From contig JAQFVV010006255.1 of the NCBI GenBank assembly GCA_028023455.1, forward strand, positions 1,364,001 through 1,428,000: a stretch of DNA of 64,000 nt. Direction: 5' to 3'. The notes under the pieces are model-generated. The model saw nothing but the letters and a program-made list of their open reading frames with translations, had not been told where the DNA came from and made no database searches. Positions 48,401-60,139 of the stretch are shown here, piece by piece. The DNA is from Epiperipatus broadwayi. Its lineage: Eukaryota; Onychophora; Udeonychophora; Euonychophora; Peripatidae. The translations under genes and the position numbers were made by a program. How positions within the stretch are numbered: position 1 is the first letter of the stretch; the number at the start of each line of letters is the position of its first letter.

Positions 48401-50714
48401 TCCTACTTGAAAAAAAAAGATTTTTTTTTTTTGGAAACAGAAGCTCATTATTGTTTAAAAAGATTTTCTTTTTACACATTGTATCCTGTTTAATTTTTTA
48501 ATCTTCTAGCATTTGTTATATTTTTATAAATATTTACACAATTACATAGTTTGAAATCTAATAAGTAAAAAATGTTTTTGTTCTATGTTAAGATTTGTTT
48601 TAATAGGGGGTGGGGGAATTCTATTAATAGCTTTAGATTTATTTTAAAAAAGTTTTTTAATTTTTCTCTTTGTTTAAACAATATTCATTAAATATTTTTA
48701 TCTAATGTGTTGTTAGCACTTACTAATATGTATATTATATTTATGGCTTTAACAAAGATATGCAGCATCTAAAGTTAGTTTATCCTATAACTTCATTTCA
48801 TAGCTGCCATTAAGTCTGAAAAATTATTTGGGCCATTGTTATATTTTTTATATATACTGTTTATATATATAACATGCAGAATCATTAATTTCAAGTATAT
48901 ATTAATTGCTTAGCTTTCAGATCCTAGAATAATGGAAATTTTCACTTATATTGTTATTGTATGTTATACAGTTATGATATTAATATCATCTGTATTCTTT
49001 TTTAATAAAGAACATAGATGATATTAAGATTATATGGGTTTAGCAATGCAATAAGAAGGATAAAGTTATGTCATATATGATATGTATATATCTTTTTTTA
49101 TATGTGTCAGAATAATTTATAAGAATTTTTGAAATTTTTAATAAGTAGATGACATCAGCAAATCATATTAGTCTAACAATGATAAAGCAAATATATTTCA
49201 ATAAAAAGAAAAATGTTCTCTTGTATGCAAATATAAATATTTTCTATTTACATTTTCCATAAGTTATTCAGAAATTGGTCATGATTTTTAATGGCAAATT
49301 AGTCACAAAAGATGTTAATTCATTTATGAATCATAAATATGTAGTTGTTTTAATATCTCTTATTTGCTAGATACAGGAATACATACATATATATATATTG
49401 TCATCAGCCATAAACTGTAATCCTTCCAGCTTCATCTGCTACCATCATTTGCATAATATAATTAAATAATCAAATATATTTATTTTATATCTTGGAGTTC
49501 TAATTTTGATATGTCTCAATCAAAGCACACAAATTAGGCAAGAGGGTTTATTTTACTGCCACTCAATGTGCTAAGGCACCAGCATATACATGAGACCTTA
49601 AAATTTATATTATAGTTTAGTTCATTTATCTGGTTACAATATTAAAATGATTTATATAGCGAACAATACAACATTACAGGATCATTAATAGACTTAAGAA
49701 TAAACTACAGTAATCAAACTAGACCCCCAGGCATTTGATTATAACTGAAAAATAATAATGGATTCTATTAATCACTCATTATACAATTTAAATAATTCTA
49801 TTATTTTGAATCCCAAAAGTATGTGAGAATTAGCCTATATGATTGTAATGATGGATCGATAATAAAATCAAAATATGTAATCAATAACCATTTTTATTAA
49901 ACTGTATTGACTAGAAATGAATTGAATTGGTGATTAGTAACCTGGAACGACCATGAATGCACAAACAATAACTAATATACTACAAAGATTACACTGAAAT
50001 TTATTTATACTAATATTTACATTTTATTTACAAATTAAATATACGACAACCAAAAAAAAAAAATAATTTGATATTAAAACAAAAATAAAATATTAAATGT
50101 TTATAACTAAATTCTGGTATTTGCCAATATACCCCTCCCCACAAATAATATTATTATTGAGCATTGCTTGAGTGCATAAAATATATATATATAATAATAT
50201 AATAGTGAGTTTGATAATATAATACCTTATCGTATGAATTATTCTATTTTAAGGATCAGCATTATTGACACACTAATTAATTACAGCTACATATTTTCCA
50301 TAAGTTTAAATAAATATGAATGACCTTCATATCTAATTCCCTTGTTTATTGATTCTATAATTTATCCACAAGATATTTATTTATGTGTTGAAATTTATCA
50401 TTTTACTAAAGCTTAAAACAAATAGCTATCAAAACCTTGGGTTTATTAGAACAAAAGGATTGCACTCTTGGTTTTAACAATTTCTTTAGTACATTACTTT
50501 ATATTAGATTGGAGGCTAGCTACATCACACATATTCATTTAACCTGTAAGAATATACCTTGCATACTTTCTATAATTTATTCATCATTACAACTAATGAA
50601 CAATAAACATTTACACAACATTGGCTCTCCGCTCAATGCACCAGGGGAACATTTCTAACATATACCTCAAAGAGACACGTCTACAATGATCAAAATAATA
50701 TCAGTCTAGGGTCA

Positions 50715-50911
50715 TGTCTGAACATACTTGAACTACATATCCAGTTGTCTATCAGCATCTATATGGATACAGGAAAATATTGTCTGAATATACTTGAAAT
50801 AAATATCAAGGTGTCTATCAGCACCTATATGGTTATAGGAAAATATTGTCTGAATATAATTTGAAATAAATATCCAGGTGTCTATCAGCATCCATATGAA
50901 TATAAGAAAAT
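50715..50911 (+). repeat. three-copy 66-bp tandem repeat
   Basis: Units start 'tgtctgaa' at 50715, 50781 and 50847 and share 'gtgtctatcagca' and 'aggaaaata'. Confidence 0.85.
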
Positions 50912-53900
50912 ATATAATAAAAGATCAACACTTTCCCTAGTACGTCATACCATCCAGCCTATCCATTAAGATCATGACTACCTTATAAGATATTGTGTCT
51001 GGCATTTCCACGAAACCATAAAATACTAACAACCTCTTAATACAATAATAATAGTATAAGATGAAAACCAGTGACATCCGATGAAAGATTCATAGCTGCA
51101 AAATGGTCACCTGCACCAATCATCAACATAAATATCTAACCTTATTTAACACTCACTTTCTAGATTCACTAAATTGTTAACAATGATAACGATTAATTAT
51201 AAATATGTGTTACCATGTACACATAGAATTTAATATAATTCCATACTAATCGTCATCAACATATAAATTATTTATTAAAAAGAAAATAAAAAATCACAAA
51301 CTTGATATTCTTATTATTAAAACCCTTTTTTTAACTCCAGTATGGTTAATTGTGCTGTTGAAATATTCTAAAATTATGATATAAAATTAATAAACTAAAA
51401 ATATATTACTGTTTAACATATCCTATAATAAATAATGATAATGAATTTCACTATCACAATGTTTAACCCAATATTAAGATAATAATATTATTTAATACCC
51501 TTGAAAACCAATGATGATGAATTTTGATCACTAATGACCATCATCCATCCCCTCTTAGATTAAATATTACATTATATTACCTTCATTTTAATCGATAAGC
51601 AATAATTAATGCTGCATATAAAATAACAAAACTCATATATAATTATTGAACATAAAATATAAAATATATATATATAAACAAACACACACTATTTTAAACT
51701 TTTTTACCATCTTGTGCAAAATATCTAAAATAATATTCAACGTTAGAATACGTTTAGCATTCACAGTTTGAATATTATTTAAATTCTGGCTTTTCATTAT
51801 TTTACTTGCATTATAAATATTTCAGGAAAAATTTAGATCTTTACATGTTCCCAATTACTCATACCATAATTTACTTTGCATAAAGATCCTACCACGTATT
51901 TCCTATTTCAGAATAACTCTTATCATAATTCTCTAATTGTAGAGTATACTTTTCATGATATCACTATAACTAAATCCAGGTCAATTCTTTATCTTTCATA
52001 AAATGTTTAATTTCATTTCCATTAAAACGGCATTGTAATAAATTATCCATATATCCAACTAGGTTTTAACGGTGTCATTAATCGGTGAACGAATGGTTTT
52101 ATTTTAGCAGTAAGAATATCCAAAGTATAATAAATAATTTCACTGTCTAGCTGGAAATTTTGACTTAATTATAAGCATTATTAATATCCAGGTAAGCTTT
52201 AATCAATTCATTTATTAGTCAATAAATGACTTTATACAAGCAGTAAAGATGTTTCAAGCAATATATAATTTAACAGCTTTACTGACAGCAATAAATTTAT
52301 AATTAAACAAGCATTATCCACATTTGAAGTCATTTTAATAATCTCTTAAAACAAAGAATAATGAATTTCTCCAAGTAGCATGAAGGTCTGAAGTATTAAA
52401 TATGAAAGAATATTATTTAATCAGTAATATTTCTTTTGATTTTATCACCATTTTAAATTGAATTGGAACTTTAATTTACCTATTTTGTTCTTTTTTCCTT
52501 CGCTTTAATTTGCTTAAAATAGTTGAATATTATAATCCATTCTTTAATAATGACGAGTATTGTTTCTCCCAGTTATAGATCGAAAACTCAGTGCAAATGT
52601 TTAACTTTTACGTATTCATAATATTTTGGCACACTCTAATTTGATATCATAAATTCGTTTTCTTTCAAAAAAAATATTTTTACTAGAAGTTTTCCTTTTT
52701 ATTTCCTTTTTGTTTCTTGACGTCTTGTATCAAACAAAACTTCTTCCAACCAAAAAAAAAATCTTATTTTCTTTCATTTGCATATTTATTATGACAAGTC
52801 TAAAAACTGATACAATAATAATAGAAAAAAAATAGTTGGGAGAATTTATAACAGATCAATTAAATAAACTGAATGAAACTTAGTTTAAATCACTTTTAAA
52901 TTTAACAAACCATATTTTATTTTTATTCTGATAACAAAATCAATATAAAATTACCAAATCTAAATAATATATTATTTTAGTTAAATATAAGAAATAATAA
53001 AAATGTAATTAAGGATATGATTAATCTCAATTGCTTAACCATGCCTTTATTCATGTCATACTAAAACATCAATCATTATAAAGTTGTTATAATCTCAAAA
53101 TAATATATGATAATCTAAATAAAATATAAATAAAATATTTTGAACGTATGTATGTAACAAAAAATATATATACTAGATTTTCCTTACAATCGCATATTAA
53201 TATTATGTACTTTGAATTTATAAAAATTAAAAATTTTTCAAAACATTACTAATGACAATCCTACAGAGAGTTTGGTAATAAAGTTACAATGTAAATAACA
53301 TCACCATGTTTAATGCTTAAATAAACCAACAGAATATTACCATCTATTGCTAAACCAATATTAATAAATAGAATCCCTAATGGAGTCTCACTTATTATCC
53401 TAATCTAAGTTCTGTAAACATTTTAAAGAAAATAATAGCTGAAACAAATTGAAATTATCTGATTGAATGTTGTTTTGTCAACGGATTACTAATTTTTTAT
53501 TGGGTTTATTTAATGAAGTTGTTTCATTTACATATGGTAACTAGTTAGCTGTTGGCATTTACTGATTAAAATATATAATCAGTTAAAATTCAGATCTTAA
53601 AGCACATTGTACATTCAAAATGTTATCATTTTATAAACAACATTCCAGTGTAAAAATTTTAAACAACTCTTTGTCTTACTATACATGCATTTTAGTTATT
53701 AATTTAATTTTGTCAGTTTGAGCTAAAGATTTGGAACAATCTAAATTATGTACTAAAATGATAATATGCAACTTTATCATGATTGCAATTAGTTTGATTT
53801 TAAAACTCATCTGATGATAATAGGTCAATACCTAAAATGATTAGTTAATTCTTACATAATATTGAAATACAAGTGTAATGCACATATTCAATCTAGATGT

Positions 53901-54633
53901 AATCAGATGGAGTGGATGACTGTAGGGAGTGAAAGTCTGGATTCAAATGCCCTTTAATTAATTCTTACATGTATATATGCCTTACAATGTAATATTTACT
54001 ATTCCATTGAATGTCATAATATCAGTAAAAATTCATGATGTGTGTATGATATAGCATTAATGGATTAAATCCCATTTATGTACAATTGATTGCAAATGTA
54101 TTCAAACTTTAAAATCAAACAAGTTATAATTACCATATATAAATATAAAGTTGGAGCATTTGTTCTAGTGTGGATTTCAAATATTCCAGACTTCTATTTT
54201 ATTTGACAAGTATAGATTCATACCTGAAATGCATGATTAGTGAGTGAGGGTAATCTGAAATTTTTGCACTGGGAGAAAGTTTATAATATGATGGATTTCA
54301 AATGAGTATTGCTATAAAAGCTAAAATTTGATTGGCTATATATATTTCTCCAGTGCAATAGTTAATAATAATGTATATTTACAGACACACGCATGTAATA
54401 AACATTGTCATTATTCTGACAAAAAGAAAAAAAGATTGAGAAAAAGAAAAAAATTAAATAATAAATTTCACATTTATTCTTGGAAATAAAAATTATTTGT
54501 GCATATTCATTTAACACAATATTGAATGAATTTAACATTGCCATATTACTGTGTAGTTTGATTAATTACAAAATAGTGTCTGTATTCTTGGAGTAATATT
54601 TTTATTTGTTTACATTATACCTTATTTATATAG

Positions 54634-54841
54634 GTAATATCAAACGAATAGCAGAAATCCTTGATGAGGATATTTGTCAGCGAGATGCTTGCCATCCCGA
54701 TGATGGTGCTACTCCATTAATGTTTGCTGCAATGACAGGTCGTTTAGATATTGCGGAGATGCTAGTCGAACTAGGAGCTGATATGAATAAACAAGATACA
54801 ATAAGTGGATGGACAGCACTTATGCAAGCTACTTTTCACGG
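54634..54841 (+). CDS. ANKS6: ANKS6 exon 3: ankyrin repeats 8 (end), 9 and 10 (start)
   Basis: After the split Gly codon it reads NIKRIAEILDED..., DDGATPLMFAAMTGRLDIAE, LGADMNKQD and SGWTALMQATFHG. The GDGATPLMLAA and GWTALMQATYHG phrases of vertebrate ANKS6 are almost identical. Acceptor 'tttatatag' at 54633, donor GG|GTAAAA at 54841/54842, ending in phase 2. 208 nt. Confidence 0.92.
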
Positions 54842-55959
54842 GTAAAAAAATATGGATAATTTTTTTGGTTTTTTTTCACTGCATATGTTAAATTCTTCCT
54901 AATGACAACTTAAAATTAATTAGATGATAGAGAGTTTTACAGTCAAAGAATAACATTGTTGATGATAGTTTGTCATAACTTATGCTTCCCTCTTTTCTTT
55001 CAAATAAAATAATGAGTCTCCCTTAGAGACTTTAATTCTATTTGTTTTAGTTTAAAAATATATATATATTTTATTATTGATCTTCAACTTGTGATTTAAA
55101 TCTTACTTTTAAATTCAGATGTATATTATGTCATGTGATAGACAGTTGTTCGTTTTTTTTTAATTAACCTATTTAAATAATTTGAAATTAAAATTTTGGC
55201 TATAAGTTTTAAAATGTCATTATCTAAATAATAATAACTTTACTGACAACTATAATAATATTTATTATTTATTTATGTACATCAAATAATTATAAAAGTA
55301 TAATTTTTATAATAATAAAAAATGTGATTATATAGAAAATTAATATAATATTAGTAGTGACTGACAAAATATTTACAGATTTTACCAAAACAAATATTTT
55401 TAGATCATTTTTTCTAAATCTTTCTATGTTTGTATAAATTAAGGGAATATCTAAATAAGGGTTATTCAACATGCAAATCATTTGCTAAATAAAGCTCTTC
55501 TCCCAAATCCAGTTTGTGATTCATTATTTTTTGTATTATTTTGTGCAAGATTATTAACTAAGGACTTTCATATTGCTAAACCTGTCCTTGTCATTACTTT
55601 TTCAACATTGAAAATGTTTTGAAATCAGAATTGCGGCTGTAATTAAGAAATAGAAATGTGATTGTATAAGTAATAGTTCCATTAATGTAGAGAAATGAAT
55701 GACAACCCGAGAGACTGATTATGACTTGACACGCTGATGGATTAAGTTGAAAGAAAATGGAAGGAAAGAGCAAGGAAAAGAACTGAAAATATTGTTTGTA
55801 TTGGAAATACTTAGCTTTTCATGATCCAACATTGTATACTACAAAACAGCAAGAAATAATATTAGTTGGGCAATACTTATTGACTATTTATAGGTTATTC
55901 TCATATCTAAAGATCATCAAAACATCACATGATAAATTTTGTATTATCAAACCTTCTGT
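54842..55959 (+). other. intron 3, 5' part; nothing recognised
   Basis: AT-rich; no supported gene before the repeat array. Confidence 0.5.
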
Positions 55960-57180
55960 ACAGTATTGCCACCATGGATGAAAGAAGCTTTATGTATTCT
56001 ATCTGTGGCTTTTATCAATGAGGAGCCTTGAATCTGAGAGCACTGCACCTAGATCATATGATTTGATGGAACTCTTCAGCAGCCACCTTTTACCTATTTA
56101 GTTAACTATAAAGCTAGGAATCCAAGATGAAAAAATATGTTTTTATCCAAGCTCATTTGCTTGTATCAGTCAACATCTATACATTTTGGTGTCTTAGGTT
56201 TTTCAAAAACTACAGTCACCATTATCCCATAAACAGAATTTGTATAAACCACTAAAACATCACATTATAACCATTTACTCTGCTCACAACAGCTGATAAT
56301 AATATTATTGTATTTTCACCTTGGGTTTCTATTTTTATAGTTAACTAAATAGATGAAAGGTGGCTGCTGGAAAGTTGCATTGGATTCTAAGATCTAGGTG
56401 CAGTGCTCTCAGATTCAAGATTTCTCACTGATGAAAGCCACAAGATAGAATCTAGTTTGGGGATATTAGTGGAGTAGTCACTAGATTGGAAATTTTATAC
56501 ACAAACCTTCTTGCATCAATTGATTACCAAGGCATGCCCTGGGTGGCATGATTGAAATGTTTGCTACTGTTTTTAATCAATGAAATGCAAGAAGGTTTCA
56601 GCATAAAATCCCTATTTAGTGCCTACTTATCCAATATTCCCAGACTAGTTTCTCGTTTGTGGCTTTCATCAATGAGGGGTTTTGAATCTGAGAGCATTAC
56701 AGCTACATCTTAGGATGTAATGCAACTTTCCAGCAGCCACCTTTTACGTATTTAATTAACTATAAAGCTAGGAGCCCAAGATGAAAACACAGTAATGTTT
56801 TCAATTCAAGCTCATAGTCATATAGATCTGAACCCAGTTCAGCATCATTTTGGTGGCTTTGGTTTTTTAAAAATCACAATCATCCTCTAGGCAGGATTGG
56901 TATAAAACCACCAATCCCTCACATGATAACCATTTTACTATTGTGTACACTTATTCAAGCTGTTAATAAGGTAGCTGCTGGAAGTTTGCATTAGATCCTA
57001 AGAATCTAGATGTAGTGCTCTCAGATTCAAGACTCATCACTGATGAAAGCCAAAGGCTAGAAAACTGGGGATATTAAATGAGCAGGTAATAGATAGGGAT
57101 TTTACACACAAACAAACCTTGCATCCATTGAATACTAAGGCTTGAACTAGGTGGCACTGCTGTATGGAGTGTTTGTGCTA
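55960..57180. repeat. array part 1: alternating copies of the short hammerhead-like repeat
   Basis: Four partial units head to head and tail to tail: minus about 55960-56285, plus 56285-56580, minus 56585-56965, plus 56965-57180. Each carries the consensus words 'gatctaggtgcagtgctctc', 'agaa.ctagtctggggatat' and 'tggcactactgtatggagag'. Hammerhead-like cores: 56422-56463 (CTGATGA, stem I six pairs, GAATC), 56635-56679 (minus, TTGATGA, GAAAC, GTC) and 57034-57072 (CTGATGA, stem II AGCC-AAA-GGCT, but TAGTC deleted). Confidence 0.75.
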
Positions 57181-57779
57181 TGCAAAAGATTTGGATAAAA
57201 AATTTATATCGGTATATTTATACAAAAGATGGGATGATTGTGTTAAGAGGATTGTTGAGTGTTATAGTAGTAAGGAATGGGATAAAAGATAGATTTATTA
57301 ATAAAGAATAGGGAGTTAGAGAGATGGAGAAATAGTATGGAGATATATATATAGAAATAAACAGAATATTAGGTGCGCGTTAATATATGATTATAATAAG
57401 GAATGTAGTTTATTGTTTAAGGCTTGAACGTGATCTTTAGCTACAAGAGAATATACATGTAAATGGAAAAATATGGGTGATTTATTTTGTAAATTATGTA
57501 AGGAAGGAATAGAAAATATTAGGCATTTGTTAATTGAATGTAAATGTTTGAAAACAGAAAGGGTATATATAATGAAGTTATGGAAGAATAAATATGAAAA
57601 AAGTTATTATACAGAAAGTGAATTATTGTTTTTTCTGCTGGGTTTGGGAAAAGATAAGGGGGAATTAGATATTAAGGCTATAGGGTTGACAAAGATTTTG
57701 TTGTGGAAATGGGATGGAGCAGAATATGGGAAAACTTAGAGTGGGGAATTGGAAAATTAAGTGGCTAACAGGTTTATCT
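57181..57779 (+). pseudogene. LINE ORF2 3'-end fragment with zinc-knuckle-like motif
   Basis: The 88-residue open stretch at 57473-57739 starts FCKLCKEGIENIRHLLIECK, the C-x2-C...H-x4-C pattern seen at the C-terminus of many non-LTR retrotransposon reverse transcriptases. Upstream, in broken frames, lie similar decayed pieces. It sits inside the repeat array and flows straight from and into repeat sequence, so it is either a later insertion or part of a larger parental element. Confidence 0.5.
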
Positions 57780-58140
57780 GGGCATAATTGCTCAGATATT
57801 CTTGACCTTGTTTAAGAAGCCACCAAAATGTAGAGATGCTGAACTAAATTCAGATCTATATGACTATACAAGCAAAGGGTCTTGGATTGAAAATATCTTG
57901 GGACTCCTAGTTGTATAGTTACTAAATAAGTAAAATGTGGCTACTGGAGGATTGCATTAGATCCTAAGATCTAGGTGCAGTGCTCTCAGATCCAAGGTTC
58001 TTCACTGATAAAAACCACAAGCTAGAAATTAGTCTAGGGATATTGGATTAGGTACTAGATAGGGATTCCGTTTATTATTAAAGCCTTCACTAGGTGGCAC
58101 TACTATATAGAGAGCTTGCAATTCTAAAAATCATTCCAAT
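57780..58140 (+). repeat. array part 2: plus copy
   Basis: Starts 'aagccaccaaaatgtagaga', runs through 'agatctaggtgcagtgctct' to 'ggtggcactactatat'. CTGATAA at 58005-58011 and GAAAT at 58025-58029 are decayed core segments; GTC at 58032-58034. Confidence 0.7.
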
Positions 58141-58299
58141 ATCCACCATTGCCAAACATTTAAATATTCTAGATTTAGTATTCAACAGCACATAACTGAT
58201 ATATAATTGATTAGCTAATTTTAAATCTGTATAACTATACAAAATGTTGGCTTGCATTCAAAATGGATATTGAAACTTTTTATATTATTAATTTGAATA

Positions 58300-58680
58300 A
58301 TTATTCACAGAGGCAAAATTCTCCGTTCAGTATAATTATTCACAGAGGCAAAATTCTCCGTTCAGTAGCAGCACTCAATGCAATCCAGAGTAATCAACAT
58401 ATGCAGGAAGGTTTGTGCGTAAAATCCCTATCTAGTGCCTACTCATCCAATATCCCCAAACTAGTTTCTTGCTTGTGACTTTCATCATTGACGAGCCTCA
58501 TCATTGAGGAGCCTTGGATGTGAGAGCACTGCACGTAGATCTTAGGATCTAATGCAACCCTACAGCAGCTACTTTTTGCTTTGAATTCAAAATGAAAACA
58601 CAATAATGTTTTCAAGCTAAGCTCATTTGCTTGTATAGATCTGAACTCAGTTCAGCATTCATATTTTTTAGTTCTTTAAC
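58300..58680 (-). repeat. array part 3: minus copy
   Basis: Reversed, it reads the consensus. The plus strand starts with a local duplication 'ttattcacagaggcaaaatt' (about 58300 and 58336), and the stem I side has a small duplication 'cattga.gagcctcat' near 58486-58512. ATGATGA (plus 58482-58488) and GAAAC remain; the triplet is GTT. Confidence 0.7.
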
Positions 58681-59042
58681 CTTCCTGCATCCATTGATTA
58701 CTCTGGCTTGCATTGAGTGGTGCTACTGTATGGAGAGTTTTACCTCTGAAAAACAGCTTGTGTAAGTAAAAAGTGTGGTGATCATGTGATGTTTGATGGT
58801 TTAATACCAATCCTGCCCAATAGGATTATAGTAAATGTGGTTATTAAAGAACCAAAGACATCAAAAAGTATGGATGCTGAATTGAGTTGAGCTCTATACA
58901 AGCTAATGAACTTAGATTGAAAACATTATTGTGTTTTCATGTTGGACTCAAAGCTTTATAGTTAGCTAAAAAAGTAAAAAGTGGCTACTGGGGGGTTGCA
59001 TTAGATCCTAAGACCTAGGCGCAGTGCTCTCAGATCCAAGGT

Positions 59043-59084
59043 TTCTCATTGATGAAAGCTACAAGCCAGAAACTAGTCTGGGAA
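59043..59084 (+). ncRNA. hammerhead-like motif, array copy
   Basis: TTGATGA at 59049-59055 (first base should be C), GAAAC at 59069-59073, loop TA, GTC at 59076-59078. Stem I 59048-59043 pairs with 59079-59084 over six positions. One core change (C3 to U) probably inactivates it. Confidence 0.45.
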
Positions 59085-59480
59085 TATTGGATGAGGAGGG
59101 ACTAGATAGGGATTTTATGCACAAACCTTCCTGCATCCATTAATTACTCTGTCTTGCACTGAGTGGCGCTACTATATGGAGAGTTTTACTTCTGTAAAAA
59201 ACAACTTGTGTAAGCTTAAAGAATGGTGATCATGTAATGTTTGATGGTTTAATATCAATCCTGTCCAATAGGATTATGGTGACTGATTATTGAAGAACCA
59301 AAGACACCAAAAAGTATGGATGCTGAACTGAGTTCAGATCTATACACTATACAAGCTAATGAGCTTGTTTTCATTTTGCACTCAAAGCTTTATAGTTAGC
59401 TAAAAAAGTAAAAGAGTGATTGCTGCTGGAGTGTTGCATTAGAACCTAAGATCTAGGTGAAGTGCTCTCAGATCCAAGGC

Positions 59481-59522
59481 TTCTCACTGATGAAAGCCAC
59501 AAGTTAGAAACTAATCTGGGGG
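59481..59522 (+). ncRNA. hammerhead-like motif, best array copy
   Basis: CTGATGA at 59487-59493, stem II AGC-CACAA-GTT (three pairs, one wobble, after an unpaired A.A), GAAAC at 59507-59511, then TA and ATC ending at 59516. Stem I 59486-59481 pairs with 59517-59522 over six positions. All invariant core bases are present, but the expected C15.2-G16.2 pair is C/A and stem II is weak, so activity is doubtful. Confidence 0.45.
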
Positions 59523-59690
59523 TATTGGAAGAATAAGCACTAGATAAGGATTTTATGCACAAATATTCTTGCATCCATTGATTACTCTGGTTTGCATTGA
59601 GTGGCACTACTGTATGGAGAGTTTTGCTTCTGTGAAAAACAACTTGTGTAAGCATAAAGAATGGTGATCATGTGAAATTTGAATAATATA

Positions 59691-60041
59691 AAAAAAATGT
59701 GCCATTCAGTGTTGCTCACAAATGAGAGTTCGAAACCAAAAAATTAATCTGAAGATTTGTTTGGCAGTACTGTCTGGTGCTCGTTGATTACTCATTCTTG
59801 TATATATAGATCTAGAATAGAAATATATATATTGAGTATGTTAATAATAATGATTAGATAATATGTCTGCTGTGCTTTTTGATGAAAACCAGTCTGCTAT
59901 TTGAAATATTAAAACACCTTTATAGTAAAGTAATTGTGTGTTTTTTATTATGTTTTTATTTTTCCTTTAGTTAGTTCGTATATTTATTATTTTCTAGAAT
60001 AAATGGATTATATATAATTTATTGTTTTCATTGTTGTATAG
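59691..60041 (+). other. end of intron 3
   Basis: AT-rich; contains a T-rich tract and acceptor 'ttgttgtatag' at 60041. Nothing else seen. Confidence 0.55.
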
Positions 60042-60139
60042 GAAAAAAGCTGTAGCAAAGTATTTGATTGATGCTGGAGCTGAAGTGAATATCCAAGCTC
60101 TGAATGGTTGCACTGCATTTGATTTGGCATCATTAATCG
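60042..60139 (+). CDS. ANKS6: ANKS6 exon 4: ankyrin repeats 10 (end) and 11 (start)
   Basis: After the split Gly codon it reads KKAVAKYLIDAGAEVNIQALNGCTAFDLASLI, matching vertebrate ANKS6 (KYLLNQGADV, KNGYTAFDLVMLL). Acceptor AG at 60040-60041; donor G|GTAAAT at 60139/60140; enters phase 2, leaves phase 1. 98 nt. Confidence 0.92.

Larger units (their letters stand above)
44448..54633 (+). other. intron 2; mostly unrecognised
   Basis: 10.2 kb. An open run at about 44745-44915 (DIRHDWIKATWGKDYV...) looks like decayed coding DNA, perhaps retroelement pol, but no family can be named. Tandem repeats are listed separately. From about 49500 to 54500 the strand bias changes (more A and C on the plus strand), suggesting an old minus-strand insertion with no legible motif. 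Confidence 0.4.
58681..59690 (+). repeat. array part 4: tandem plus copies, period about 440 bp
   Basis: 'tggatgctgaa' lies at 58871 and 59317 (446 bp apart), and hammerhead-like cores at 59049 and 59487 (438 bp apart). Full-length unit order: 'ctgaactgagttcagatc', 'gcttgg..tgaaaacattatt', 'tagttagctaaaaaagtaaa', 'ggttgcattagatcctaaga', core, 'catccattgattactctg', 'gtggcactactgtatggag', 'tggtgatcatgtgatgtttg'. No protein is encoded. Confidence 0.85.

Noticed and set aside
51900-52260. Minus-strand reading with 'DINNAY' and 'YMDN'-like words, suggesting a decayed reverse transcriptase
   Set aside because: Frames are broken every few residues and the surrounding motifs do not follow in order, so chance cannot be excluded.
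53811-53845. CTGATGA followed by AGGT-CAAT-ACCT, a possible isolated hammerhead
   Set aside because: Extra bases lie before the stem, GAAA is AAAA, and no stem I or repeat context exists.
58263-58478. Open frames within the short repeat (also 59446-59655 on the minus strand)
   Set aside because: They are the same repeat read by chance; copies elsewhere have stops, and no domain is seen.
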